A stretch of 64,000 nt of DNA from UBA4582 sp002389265 (GTDB lineage Bacteria > Pseudomonadota > Gammaproteobacteria > Pseudomonadales > Azotimanducaceae): NCBI GenBank assembly GCA_943788825.1, contig CALSRT010000001.1, forward strand, positions 124,001 through 188,000, in the 5' to 3' direction. Shown in pieces: positions 26,856 through 35,539 of the stretch. The position numbers were made by a program, and so were the translations under genes. The notes below the pieces were generated by a model. That model saw nothing but the letters and a program-made list of their open reading frames with translations, had not been told where the DNA came from and made no database searches. The first letter of the stretch is position 1, and each line of letters starts with the position of its first letter.

Positions 26856-27194
26856 ATGTCGATCAGCGGTAAGTGGGAAAAAGAAAAAAGTGCCCTTAAG
26901 GCCGTGCAGGTGGCCTTTGATGTGGGGGATGATGTGAACCAGTTGATTCGATTCGAAGCGCTGACTCAGGGTATTAATCCGACAGACCGGGTACGGCAGT
27001 TGTTGGGTTTGGCAGTGAACGCCCGACCGATACGTCCACGATTGTCAATCTCTCTGTCAGAGCAAGACTTTGCCGAGCTCGCGGTGCGATTTGGAGTTGA
27101 TGCGAGCGATCGACTGAAGATCCGTCAGATTGCCGCTGAAAAACTGATTCAACACCTCAACGAGGTGAAACGGGATGAGGTGATGCAGGATTAA
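26856..27194 (+). CDS. Small conserved protein of the YjfI/PspA operon
   Basis: 112 residues, soluble, charged (KWEKEKSALKAVQVAFDVGD at the start; a helical C-terminus IRQIAAEKLIQHLNEVKRDE). FDVGDDVNQLIRFEALTQGI and TDRVRQLLGL resemble the ribbon-helix-helix-like segment of small regulators, but I cannot assign a family. ATG follows AGGAGGAT closely. It sits 22 bp after the PspA gene and 1 bp before the rhomboid gene, so it is in the same transcript. A DNA-binding role is a guess only. Confidence 0.75.
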   Translation: MSISGKWEKEKSALKAVQVAFDVGDDVNQLIRFEALTQGINPTDRVRQLLGLAVNARPIRPRLSISLSEQDFAELAVRFGVDASDRLKIRQIAAEKLIQHLNEVKRDEVMQD

Positions 27195-27195
27195 C

Positions 27196-27783
27196 TTGCC
27201 TCGATTGGTCGTGAATCAATGGCTAGGCAGCTTGCGACGTGTTTTCTGGCTCGTCGTCCTGATCTGGACCCTACAGGCCGTTAATAGCGCTTATGGCATG
27301 AATTTCAACGCACTAGGTATTTATCCCCGTGACTGGCAGGGTTTATCGGGTATCTTCATCTGGCCATTGTTGCATGCCAATGTAGTCCATTTGTTGATGA
27401 ACACAGTGCCGCTGCTGATTTTTGGTTTCTTCGTTGCGCTGCGCGGCACAGGCGCGTTCATCAAGGCGACGCTGCTGATTGTGATAGTCGGTGGACTCGG
27501 CGTATGGATCTTCGGTCGACCTGCGTATCATATTGGCGCCAGTGGCCTGGTGTTTGGTTATTTGGGTTTTCTGTTGGCCATTGGAATTTATGAGAAACGG
27601 CTGGGTAGCCTGTTAGTCGGTGGCATGATGTTGTTTTATTACGGCGGCATGATTTTTGGTGTCCTGCCTCAGAATGGTTTTGTTTCCTGGGAAGGACATC
27701 TATCCGGGCTATTGGCAGGGGTGCTGGCGGCACGTTTGTTGGCTAGGCCTGAGCGGCCTGAGCAGCGGTCTGAGCGAAAGTAA
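27196..27783 (+). CDS. Rhomboid family intramembrane serine protease
   Basis: 195 residues with six predicted membrane spans. The catalytic serine is in HIGASGLVFGYLG (GxSG) and the histidine in SWEGHLSGLLAG; LLHANVVHLLMNTVPLLIFG is the usual HxxxxHxxxN-type second span. It cleaves membrane-embedded substrates. It begins at TTG 27196, 1 bp after the previous stop; GTG 27211 is an alternative. The C-terminal tail RPERPEQRSERK is built from a 9-10 bp repeat in the DNA. Its operon partners (PspA, YjfI) suggest a role in inner-membrane homeostasis. Confidence 0.9.
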   Translation: MPRLVVNQWLGSLRRVFWLVVLIWTLQAVNSAYGMNFNALGIYPRDWQGLSGIFIWPLLHANVVHLLMNTVPLLIFGFFVALRGTGAFIKATLLIVIVGGLGVWIFGRPAYHIGASGLVFGYLGFLLAIGIYEKRLGSLLVGGMMLFYYGGMIFGVLPQNGFVSWEGHLSGLLAGVLAARLLARPERPEQRSERK

Positions 27784-27859
27784 TAGCGCTACCCCAGGGG
27801 TCGAGTGCGTTCCAAACTGTAGGGCGTTTGGTGGTTGTGGGTCAGCACTGTCAATGGTC

Positions 27860-28750
27860 TTAGCGTAAGACCACCACATCACACTGGGTATATTGCAGGA
27901 TCGTCTCGGAGGTGTTGCCGATCACGAAGCTTTTGACACCAGTTCGGCCAACGGTACCCATCACCAATATCTCAGCCTGGGTTTCTTCGGCGAGGCTGCG
28001 TAGGCGCATGGCAGGTCGGCCTTCCTCGATATACAGGTAATTGAAGCTAACATTGGCCGCGTCGGTGAGCTTGGCAATGGCCTTGCGGGCCACCCGCTCG
28101 ATGTCATCTCGCAGTTGCTGAAAATTGATGCCCACGGCTGCTTGTCCGGCCCAGGGCTCTAGCAGCGGGTAGCTGCAGACGATAGCCAGTTCGCCGCCCA
28201 GAATAGATGCTAGCTGATCTGCTTCAATCAGCACTTTTTTGCTCAGCTCAAACTGATCCTCGTTCAGTGCGTCAATCGCCGCCATGATGATCGGCGCCTC
28301 GACCCAAGCGCTGGGTTTTACCAACATAACGGGAATGGTTGAGTGTCGCAGTAGATTCCAGTCCTGGGGTGTGCGAGTGGAGAATGCTCTGTCTTCTTCG
28401 AGATTGGTCGCCTTGATGATCAGGTCACTCTGGCTGACCTCTGCAGCATGAAGAATGCCCTGCCATTCATCTTTATGCCAAAGCGTCGCGGAGTCGAGAG
28501 ACTTGACCTTGTGGCGCACGCTATCAAGTTGGTCTTCGAGCCAGCTTTCCCCAGCCGAGAGAATAAACGTCTTCAGCGTTTGATCTTTTTCGATCGCCTG
28601 AAGTGGTAGATCTGCCAGGCTCTCGTAGACCACATGAATGACCTCAAGCTCGGCATCTGCAGCATTGGCGAGAATGGCGGCCTTTTCGAGGACGAAAACT
28701 GCGCCTTCATCTCGTGTTAACGCCACCAAGATTCTTTCAACTCCGAGCAT
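27860..28750 (-). CDS. uspE: Tandem universal stress protein, UspE type
   Basis: Two Usp domains in one 296-residue chain. The second carries GTVGRTGVKSFVIGNTSETIL, the ATP-binding GxxGxxG...G-S/T loop; the first is more diverged. The fused layout and the final CDVVVL strand match UspE. These proteins bind nucleotides and aid survival of stress. ATG 28750 (GAGG 9 nt upstream) is preferred over ATG 28810, which has no ribosome site. It is convergent with the rhomboid gene, with 76 bp between. Confidence 0.88.
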   Translation of the reverse strand: MLGVERILVALTRDEGAVFVLEKAAILANAADAELEVIHVVYESLADLPLQAIEKDQTLKTFILSAGESWLEDQLDSVRHKVKSLDSATLWHKDEWQGILHAAEVSQSDLIIKATNLEEDRAFSTRTPQDWNLLRHSTIPVMLVKPSAWVEAPIIMAAIDALNEDQFELSKKVLIEADQLASILGGELAIVCSYPLLEPWAGQAAVGINFQQLRDDIERVARKAIAKLTDAANVSFNYLYIEEGRPAMRLRSLAEETQAEILVMGTVGRTGVKSFVIGNTSETILQYTQCDVVVLR

Positions 28751-29067
28751 GTTGATCGCCTCACTTAACTCTGATGTTTGGAGTCTGGCTGATGTGCTGG
28801 CGACCGACATTGATGCGGATCAATGGATTCAGGCTAAGTGGATGCGTAATAGTGGGCGGCTCAGCTCAGCTCGTCGGAGTTGCCGCGATCGGCTTGGTGA
28901 CGCTAAACCTGTGAGCATTTCAATTCAGATTAGCCAACAAGATATTCGATGCGCGAACTGGGGCTGGTAACCAAATGACTATGCCGCAGTTTAAACAGAC
29001 AATATGCTATGACACAGAACAACCCGTAGCGGAGTCATTGAAGTGAGCGACGAAGTCGAAGTCTTAT

Positions 29068-29116
29068 TCTGGAGCTTTGAGTCTGGAGCTTTGGCGCTGA
29101 GGTTGGCGCTGAGCTG
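29068..29116 (+). repeat. Two adjacent short duplications in the uspE-tRNA gap
   Basis: TCTGGAGCTTTGAG is repeated as TCTGGAGCTTTGGC (29068-29095), then GGCGCTGAGGTT as GGCGCTGAGCTG (29093-29116). They lie in the 431-bp stretch 28751-29181, in which I see no gene or other signal. Confidence 0.9.
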
Positions 29117-29181
29117 TCAGATTCGACAGTGGCCATTGGATCTAAGCGTTTAAGTGAAGGGTTACTAACCATTCGACTTGT

Positions 29182-29257
29182 TGGAGCGGGTAACGAGGCT
29201 CGAACTCGTGACCTCGACCTTGGCAAGGTCGCGCTCTACCAACTGAGCTACACCCGC
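29182..29257 (-). tRNA. tRNA-Gly (GCC)
   Basis: On the minus strand a 76-nt cloverleaf starts GCGGGTGTAGCTCAGTTGG. The anticodon loop is TTGCCAA (anticodon GCC), the T arm GAGTTCGAGCCTC, the acceptor closes with ACCCGC, and the 3' end is encoded as TCCA. Confidence 0.97.
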
Positions 29258-29416
29258 TAAACAACTAACTGCCAATTTTCGTTGCAACATTCTACAACAC
29301 TTTCAAGTTTACAGTAGCGTCTGATTGAGACGTTAAAGCCGGATTTAAACCCGGTACCAGCATTTCCGAACTTGATGTCGATATTGATCCCGAAGGCCAA
29401 TCTCTCAATCAATTGA

Positions 29417-29492
29417 TGGCGTCCCCTAGGGGAGTCGAACCCCTGTTGCCTGGATGAAAACCAGGTGTCCTAGGCCTCTAGACGAAGGGGAC
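29417..29492 (-). tRNA. tRNA-Glu (TTC)
   Basis: On the minus strand a 76-nt cloverleaf starts GTCCCCTTCGTCTAGAGGCC. The anticodon loop holds TTC, the T arm is AGGGGTTCGACTCCCCT, the acceptor GGGGAC, and GCCA is encoded at the 3' end. Very similar to E. coli tRNA-Glu. Confidence 0.97.
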
Positions 29493-29587
29493 ACACTTCA
29501 ACTTGAAGCCGCGCATTCTAGGGAGGTTCGTGCCTTTCGTCAAGGGCAATGGCGGAAATGGCACAAGATTTTTGCTTTGTTGCAGGG

Positions 29588-30055
29588 CTACATTAAAATA
29601 TTACTCGTCAGGGCCGGCTGTGGCTCTTTGCCCAGCAGATAAGACCTACCTGGGTCAACCAGAAAACGTCTGCGTAGTGCGTTGCGGCCCAGTAATAGTC
29701 GATAGCGCATGTTGTCGCGATTGGTGAGTGTCACCTCGGCAAGGATCTTCTTGCCTGCCAGTGCGAAAGTGGTGTCGATGACATAACGATTTTCGCTGTG
29801 ACCACCGGAATCGGTAACATCTCGTCGATCTTTGATCGGTGCCTCACAATCGACGTGCTGACGACGACTATCACGATTCGGGTGCAGGCCGAACCTTACC
29901 CATGCCTGGTTATCTCTTTCGAATTCTTCAATGTAAAAAGCGTGTAAGGCACAGGTTTTCGCACCGGTATCCACCTTAGCGATAATTTTCTCGATATTCA
30001 GGTCTGGCAGAGCGAGCCATTCTCGCCAACCCAGAATTGTCTTATTGATCGGCAT
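29588..30055 (-). CDS. RimB/SspG-type retropepsin-like protease ('ATP-dependent zinc protease' family)
   Basis: 155 residues. AKVDTGAKTCALHAF carries the DTGA/DTGAxTSA-type aspartate of retropepsin-like folds, followed by the charged strand region and LTNRDNMRYRLLLGRNAL, typical of the family often annotated as ATP-dependent zinc protease (DUF785). The name is historical; the motif points to an aspartic-protease fold, and homologues often sit beside RimK glutamate ligases. No rimK is adjacent here. ATG 30055 (MPINKTILGWREWLALP) fits the family start; an upstream ATG at 30094 is less likely. Confidence 0.85.
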   Translation of the reverse strand: MPINKTILGWREWLALPDLNIEKIIAKVDTGAKTCALHAFYIEEFERDNQAWVRFGLHPNRDSRRQHVDCEAPIKDRRDVTDSGGHSENRYVIDTTFALAGKKILAEVTLTNRDNMRYRLLLGRNALRRRFLVDPGRSYLLGKEPQPALTSNILM

Positions 30056-30414
30056 CTTGTCTACTCGGGCGGTTGCTGATTTTTTTTGCCTCAAATTTTT
30101 TCTGTTTAGTTAGGGATTTTAATCAACAAATTATTGAAGGATCGAAGCTTGATGACGAGTGTCTCACGGTAATGGTGCTAGCCTGAACGGTATCGCTCAC
30201 AGGCGTGTTATGGTCACCGACGACAAACAACTCGTTGGTAATAAAGAGCGCTAATACTCCATTTGCCTGATTCATGTTTGTGGCCAAGTGCTGGCTGTCG
30301 GGTTAAGGAGAGGAATATAGCCCCAGACCCCTGTAAATGAAAGGCAATAACTACAAGGTGCGAGCTGTTAAGGCTCGATCGACGGAAGGGTTCGAGAAAT
30401 CGATTCAAGGTGAG
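30056..30414 (+). other. Intergenic stretch without recognised features
   Basis: About 360 bp between the protease gene and the terminator of the receptor gene. I see AT-rich tracts next to the protease start but no gene, RNA or repeat I can support. Confidence 0.5.
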
Positions 30415-30461
30415 AAAAAGGCAGTCGCCGAGGGACGTGGAGTCCGCTCGGCGTTAGTGCC
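30415..30461 (-). terminator. Intrinsic terminator of the TonB-dependent receptor gene
   Basis: On the minus strand GCCGAG pairs with CTCGGC, and an outer GGCA pairs with TGCC, around a 14-nt loop; a run of five Ts follows immediately. It starts 6 bp after the receptor stop codon. Confidence 0.75.
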
Positions 30462-30466
30462 TCAGG

Positions 30467-32488
30467 CTAGAAGGTTGCTTTAAATCCCGCGTACAGCGAG
30501 GCGGGTTCGCCGACAAAATAACGATCATTGCCAAAGGCGAAATCTGCGCGCTCGGCATAGCGAGTATCTGTCAGGTTGATGACCCTGATATAGGCTTGCC
30601 AGTCGTTGTTAATAGCCAGTGACAGTCTTAGGTTCAGCAAGTCATGGCCTGGATATGGCTGCAGATTTTCTGGATCTTCGTAATACTTGCCCATATGAAC
30701 CCATTCGAGCTCGGCGCTATAAGCTTCACTAAATTGCCATTGCACATTCGCGGAACCCATCTGTCGTGGTGCCGTATCAATATCGTTGCCGTTGATTTGT
30801 CGCTCCAACGGTTCAGGTTCATTCGCGTACTGGTGGCGCGCGTAGCTCCAGAAGATATTGGTTGTCAGTTGCTCGCTCAGACTCTTCGATAAGGTCAGTT
30901 CGAGTCCGCGGTGGCGCGTCTTGGCGTTGTCAACATTGAAGCGGTCACTGTCGCGGAAAATGAAGTTTGACTTTTTCATGGCATACAGACTGGCATCATA
31001 TGACCAGTCAGCCCCACCGCCACGGATACCCAGTTCCAGGCTGTCGAGCTGCACGACATCAATATCGGTCACTTCCTGACTACCTTGGAGTCGATACAGT
31101 TCGCTCGTTTGTGGCGCTCGAAAGCCTCTGGAAAGGTTGGCGTAGAGTTGTTGCTCGGCGGTGATGAGGTGGGTCAGTCCGAGCTGTGGCGAAAGATTAC
31201 TGAAAGTATCCTGGCGGTCGGCAGGGCGGTTGAAACGACAACCACCGCGCGCGCACGCGGTGCCGTCATCTCGAGTTCGACCGGTGAGCATCAGGTTATC
31301 GTAATCATATTGGACGCGTTCCCAGCGGGCACCAGCGGTGAGTTTGGTGGCTTCAGTCAGGGGCCATTGATAGCGGGCGAAGAGGGCCTGCGTGTTGGCG
31401 TCGACTTGGTAATTGTAGTGCTCGCCCGCAGGAATCGTTGCTACCAGGAAGTCACTGCCCGTGGTGGGGTTGGGCTGATATTCTCGCAGCTCGCCCTCTG
31501 TGACCTCGAAATCAGCGCCCACTGTCCAGCGATCCTTGTACCAAGCGCTCTGGATTCCAACGCTGGTATGGGCATTCTCTTCCAATGCCTGGCCCGGCAA
31601 AAAGTGTTGGATAAATGTCATCTTCGTATCGCGAGCATAAGGCGTCAGGACCAGTTTGCCGGCTTTTAGGGGTCGCTCCAGACGGCTGTAGACTCGTGCG
31701 CTACGGCTGTCGCGGAAAGCCTCGGGATTAGGGTTCTGTTTCGCCAGGCTTTTGTCTTTGTACGCCTGCGGCCCTTGAATAAAGCCTGATGTTTCCTGAT
31801 TCAGGTTGGTGACAGATAATCCTGTAGTGGCACTGAAGCCAAGCCATTGGCCGAGCGCCTTGGCAGAAAGCTTTTGTTGGTCGAAGCCAGATGCGTCTTT
31901 GTAGCCGCCGTCGGTGGTACCGTTGAAGTCCAACCTCCAAGTAGGTTGGCCCAGGGTGATCGAGGTTCTGTAGTAGTCGTGCGGGCCGGCTTCAAGGCCT
32001 ACGCCAGAACTGCCGTCGATGGCTGGCGTGCGAATGTTGATCATGCCGTGCATCGCGTTGGCACCATAGACTACGCTAGCAGGCCCCTTGATCACCTCTA
32101 TGCCACCGGCATGCTCTGAGTGGGCATCAAACAGTTGGTTAACGTTACAGAAGCCGCTGGCGCGCAAAGGAATCCCATCCTGGGCCATCAGAAAAGCCCC
32201 GCAGGCGCCTGCGCCTGTCAGTACGGGTGATCGAAGGGCGGTCAGATGTTCCTGGCCGTTGCCCCGGCTGATCCACGCGCCTGCGATTCGTTGCATGGCC
32301 TCGTTGATGTGCGTTGGATTGATGCGCGCGAGATCATCCGCTGAAATGACGCCGATGTTGGAGTTCACCTCAGCAATGGTCTGGTCCGCACGATTGGCGG
32401 TCACGACCACTTCTTCGAGGATATTGGCATGAGCAAGTGTCGGCAGCAAAATTCCGCCGAGGATGATACAGGTGATAAATCGAAGCAC
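30467..32488 (-). CDS. TonB-dependent outer-membrane receptor
   Basis: 673 residues. Signal peptide ITCIILGGILLPTLAHA; TonB box EEVVVTANR right after it; plug domain with INEAMQRIAGAWISRG, GIEVIKGPASVVYGANAMHG; then a barrel with repeated amphipathic strands and a final aromatic SLYAGFKATF ending in Phe, as outer-membrane barrels do. LSPQLGLTHLITAEQQLYAN and NLSRGFRAPQTSELYR are standard receptor motifs. The plug has an unusual Cys pair (GACGAFLMAQ, GFCNVNQL). The ligand is unknown; no siderophore, B12 or heme genes are adjacent, and I found no cobalamin riboswitch upstream. Confidence 0.93.
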   Translation of the reverse strand: MLRFITCIILGGILLPTLAHANILEEVVVTANRADQTIAEVNSNIGVISADDLARINPTHINEAMQRIAGAWISRGNGQEHLTALRSPVLTGAGACGAFLMAQDGIPLRASGFCNVNQLFDAHSEHAGGIEVIKGPASVVYGANAMHGMINIRTPAIDGSSGVGLEAGPHDYYRTSITLGQPTWRLDFNGTTDGGYKDASGFDQQKLSAKALGQWLGFSATTGLSVTNLNQETSGFIQGPQAYKDKSLAKQNPNPEAFRDSRSARVYSRLERPLKAGKLVLTPYARDTKMTFIQHFLPGQALEENAHTSVGIQSAWYKDRWTVGADFEVTEGELREYQPNPTTGSDFLVATIPAGEHYNYQVDANTQALFARYQWPLTEATKLTAGARWERVQYDYDNLMLTGRTRDDGTACARGGCRFNRPADRQDTFSNLSPQLGLTHLITAEQQLYANLSRGFRAPQTSELYRLQGSQEVTDIDVVQLDSLELGIRGGGADWSYDASLYAMKKSNFIFRDSDRFNVDNAKTRHRGLELTLSKSLSEQLTTNIFWSYARHQYANEPEPLERQINGNDIDTAPRQMGSANVQWQFSEAYSAELEWVHMGKYYEDPENLQPYPGHDLLNLRLSLAINNDWQAYIRVINLTDTRYAERADFAFGNDRYFVGEPASLYAGFKATF

Positions 32489-32655
32489 GTTACTGGCCTG
32501 TTAAAAAAGGGGCAGTATAACGGTTTTTAAAGCTGCTGAGGGACCCAGTCTGCAAAAGTTTAGAATATCGACCGGTGACACGGTATTCCATGCCGCGAGT
32601 CTGGAAACATTGCAAAGTCCTGCCGGAAGCGTGAACATACCCCATCGAATGAAGT

Positions 32656-33513
32656 GTGAGCATCAAGCTAATGGCCGATGAAATGGTAGTCCCAGAGCAA
32701 GCCGGGGGACACTACAACAAAAGCGTAGAGTACATTACAACCTATCGACCATCGCTATTGGAATCGATTCCCCGTCAACAGCAACGGCAGCTGCTTGGGA
32801 TTGCGCCTGATGCATTGCCGTTTCGAGGTGTGGATGTCTGGAATGCCTATGAATTCAGCTGGCTGAATAGTCGCGGTCGCCCGGAAGTGGCGGTGGCCCA
32901 GCTTCAAGTGCCAGCCAAGTCGATTAATATTATTGAGTCAAAGTCGCTTAAGCTCTACCTGGGCTCCTACTCGGGCACCCATTTTAGCCGGCGGGCCGAG
33001 GTCATCAATACGCTGGAGTCTGACTTGACCCTGGCAGCCAGAGGTCCCGTGAGTGTGACCTTGTTCTCGCCAGATCAGGTTCAACAACATGGCATTGGTG
33101 CCCTCGTGGGGCAGTCCCTGGATAACCTTGATGTTGAAATGAATGAGTACACCTGGAATCCTGATCACCTGAAACTTGTCAGCGATACGATTGTTCGAGA
33201 ATCGCTTTACACCCATTTGTTCAAGTCACTCTGCCCGCTGACTGGCCAGCCAGATTATGCCAGCGTCGTGATTCAGTACCATGGGCGTAATATTAGTCAC
33301 TCCGGTTTGTTGAGCTATTTAGTGTCATTCCGGGAACATCCGGAGTTTGCGGAACAAATTGGTGAGCGAATCTTTACCGATATTATGAATCACTGTAAGC
33401 CGGAGCAGTTGACCGTCCAAGCGCGGTTCACCCGCCGTGGGGGCATTGATATCAATCCGTTCCGGTCTCATAGCGACGTGCTCACCTCTGAAGTCAGGCT
33501 TTGGCGGCAGTAG
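32656..33513 (+). CDS. queF: NADPH-dependent 7-cyano-7-deazaguanine reductase QueF (long type)
   Basis: 285 residues, the two-domain (YqcD/long) form. NIIESKSLKLYLGSY is the QueF motif with the substrate-binding Glu; the catalytic Cys193 is in FKSLCPLTGQPDY, with Asp200 as acid; also FREHPEFAEQIGERIF and RFTRRGGIDINPFRS. It reduces preQ0 to preQ1 in queuosine synthesis. The start is GTG 32656; ATG 32671 would shorten it by five codons. Confidence 0.95.
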   Translation: MSIKLMADEMVVPEQAGGHYNKSVEYITTYRPSLLESIPRQQQRQLLGIAPDALPFRGVDVWNAYEFSWLNSRGRPEVAVAQLQVPAKSINIIESKSLKLYLGSYSGTHFSRRAEVINTLESDLTLAARGPVSVTLFSPDQVQQHGIGALVGQSLDNLDVEMNEYTWNPDHLKLVSDTIVRESLYTHLFKSLCPLTGQPDYASVVIQYHGRNISHSGLLSYLVSFREHPEFAEQIGERIFTDIMNHCKPEQLTVQARFTRRGGIDINPFRSHSDVLTSEVRLWRQ

Positions 33514-33554
33514 TCAGCACCCCGTAGTTGGTTGAGTTTTCGATCTGCTGGAGC

Positions 33555-33596
33555 TGCGCGGCCCGACCTGCGCGGCCCGACCTGCGCGGCCCGACC
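33555..33596 (+). repeat. 3 x 14-bp tandem repeat
   Basis: Three exact copies of TGCGCGGCCCGACC between the queF stop and the stop of the convergent acyltransferase gene. Confidence 0.95.
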
Positions 33597-33599
33597 TCC

Positions 33600-34322
33600 C
33601 TACTCGCCGCGGCGGGGGAAGAAGTAGGTTCGTAGCCAGTTCAGCAGTGAATTTTTCGTCAAAACATAGCGGTCAATCTGATCATTCTGGTGTGCCAGTG
33701 CGGCGGGGTCGGTAAAGAGGCTGGCGCGGGTGACCAAGGTGCGTGCCGGATCCAGGTGTTTGACCACTCGGGCTGGATTGCCGGCGGCAATGACATTAGC
33801 AGGAATATCATGGGTGACGACGGCGCCGGCACCAATCACGCTGTTCTCGCCAATCGTCACACCTTTACAAATGATGGCGCCATCCCCGACCCAGACATTA
33901 CTGTTGAGTCGGACCTTTGCCGTTGTGCCTACCGCTCGTGTGCGATCGTAAATATCATGCCAGTCTGCATCAGTGATGTAACTGCCCGCGGCGAGCATGC
34001 AATTATCATTGATCTGAACTTCGGACGCGGAATCGATTCGAACGCCCGGACACAGCAGGCAGTTGTCACCAATTCGGATATGCCCGCTGTTGTCTTCAAA
34101 TTGCCAGGTAGATAGAGACACCTTGCGGTCATCGGCTGTGACGATATGAATGTTCTTGCCAACACTGATGTGCGCGCCATGCAGACGAATATTCCAGGGT
34201 TTCATCAGATGGAAGCCCGGGCCCAGGCTCGCGAGCTGAGGCGCGATAAACTGTTGGGCGTAACGCTGCTCAATCCAGAGGTAGAGTTTCTTTAAACGGT
34301 AGGGTCGCTGATCGTGAATCAT
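33600..34322 (-). CDS. Left-handed beta-helix (hexapeptide repeat) acyltransferase
   Basis: 240 residues from ATG 34322. Hexapeptide repeats run through the centre (HISVGKNIHI, GHIRIGDNCLLCPGVRID, VQINDNCMLAAGSYI, VRLNSNVWVGDGAIICKGVT, IGENSVIGAGAVVT) and end with IPANVIAAGNPARVVKHL, the usual cap of the maltose/galactoside acetyltransferase-like group. ADWHD supplies the likely catalytic His. It transfers an acyl group to a sugar or similar acceptor; the acceptor is unknown. The frame is open to 34436, but the extra N-terminus is unlike the family. Confidence 0.88.
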   Translation of the reverse strand: MIHDQRPYRLKKLYLWIEQRYAQQFIAPQLASLGPGFHLMKPWNIRLHGAHISVGKNIHIVTADDRKVSLSTWQFEDNSGHIRIGDNCLLCPGVRIDSASEVQINDNCMLAAGSYITDADWHDIYDRTRAVGTTAKVRLNSNVWVGDGAIICKGVTIGENSVIGAGAVVTHDIPANVIAAGNPARVVKHLDPARTLVTRASLFTDPAALAHQNDQIDRYVLTKNSLLNWLRTYFFPRRGE

Positions 34323-34529
34323 GGCATCACAGGGCTTAGTATTCGGTGCCAGTGTAGCAGATTTCAATTTGCTGCAGCCTAATCGTCGACCCAGATAACC
34401 CGCCAAAAAAATCCAGGGTTTGCCTGTCGCTCGCATTCACGTATCGTACAGGCGTGGACGTTGAAGAATAGCCCATAACCTAGTCAAGCAAAGTACCCAA
34501 TTTTTTTATGAAAGGCGATTGAGCAATAA

Positions 34530-35096
34530 ATGGATGCATTAGAGGCGTTACAGCAGCGAGTATCTGCGGCCAGATTAGTGGGTGAAGTGCCAGCCCCCGA
34601 GGTGCTGGACAACTTGTTTAAAGCCGCGTTACGGGCCCCGGATCACGGCATGTTGAGGCCTTGGCGGTTCCTGACCATCAGTGGTGATGCGCGCCTGGCC
34701 CTTGGCGAGCTGTTCCTTAAGGCCCAGCGAGCGGATGTGCCTGAGATGACCGAAATACAGTGTCAGCGGGCCCAAGCAAAACCGTTGCGGGCGCCGTTGG
34801 TCATTGTAGTCGTGGCGACATTGACGGAGCACCCCAAGGTACCAGAGCTAGAACAGCTGCTATCTGCCGGTGCCGCCGCCCAGAACTTGTTGGTGGCGGC
34901 CCACGCCATGGGTCTGGGTGCCATGTGGCGCACCGGTGCGATGGCTTATCATGACGTGGTTCGTCAGGGGCTGGGGTTGCAGGCTCATGAACGCCTTATT
35001 GGTTATCTCTACATCGGTGAAGTGCAGAGCAAGTCACGTGTGTTACCGAACCTTGCGGTGGCGGATTTCGTCACTGCGTGGCCAAGCAACGGTTAA
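34530..35096 (+). CDS. Nitroreductase family protein, YdjA-like
   Basis: 188 residues. ALRAPDHGMLRPWRFLTISG is the FMN-binding start of the small YdjA-type nitroreductases, QLLSAGAAAQNLLVAAHAMG the dimer helix, and GAMWRTG the loop that covers FMN. LIGYLYIGE is the final core strand. It reduces nitro compounds or quinones with NAD(P)H. It is separated from its neighbours and probably monocistronic. Confidence 0.9.
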   Translation: MDALEALQQRVSAARLVGEVPAPEVLDNLFKAALRAPDHGMLRPWRFLTISGDARLALGELFLKAQRADVPEMTEIQCQRAQAKPLRAPLVIVVVATLTEHPKVPELEQLLSAGAAAQNLLVAAHAMGLGAMWRTGAMAYHDVVRQGLGLQAHERLIGYLYIGEVQSKSRVLPNLAVADFVTAWPSNG

Positions 35097-35132
35097 TATT
35101 ATTCTAGCGCCGCGTGTCCGCGCGCGGTGCGA

Positions 35133-35426
35133 ATGACTGAAGAGAATAGCGTGGCAAGAAAGCTGACGCCAGAACCACCAAACGCGGCCAGTGAAATGAG
35201 TGGTGCGATTGATCAGTCATCCACTCGAGAGACCAACGACTTGGTCATCGGTGAGTGGTCTAGTCCTGAATGGATTCATGCGACTTTCGGTCGTAGCATT
35301 GAACGGGCGATTGAACTTCGAGACCCGGGCCATGGGATTCAGATCCTGTCTGAAGAGTGCTGGGTGAATAGCCTGCGTGAGTCGGAAGCCTGGGGCAGGC
35401 CAGATGCGATTATAATCTTGGTTTGA
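35133..35426 (+). CDS. Hypothetical short reading frame, weakly supported
   Basis: 97 residues from ATG 35133 (GTG 35127 and GTG 35151 also possible; the last has GAAGAG 6 nt upstream). The composition is hydrophilic, with EWSSPEWIHATFGRSIERAI and DPGHGIQILSEECW in the second half, which could be a small folded domain. I recognise no family. An overlapping frame on the other strand is equally long, so coding status is uncertain. Confidence 0.35.
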   Translation: MTEENSVARKLTPEPPNAASEMSGAIDQSSTRETNDLVIGEWSSPEWIHATFGRSIERAIELRDPGHGIQILSEECWVNSLRESEAWGRPDAIIILV

Positions 35427-35539
35427 GCGCCCGTCGATATAGGCACAATCCGGTGAAAGTGGTATCGATATCAATGTTCGATGACCAGTCAGGAGTGCTA
35501 AGATAATAAAACTTTCCACCAAAAATTAGCCTGAAATTT

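Noticed and set aside
32489..32655. Cobalamin riboswitch before the TonB-dependent receptor
   Set aside because: No B12-box core or aptamer pairing could be found in the 167 bp upstream region.
35217..35522. Minus-strand frame overlapping the hypothetical gene at 35133
   Set aside because: No ribosome site or recognisable domain, and it runs into the upstream region of the persulfide dioxygenase gene.
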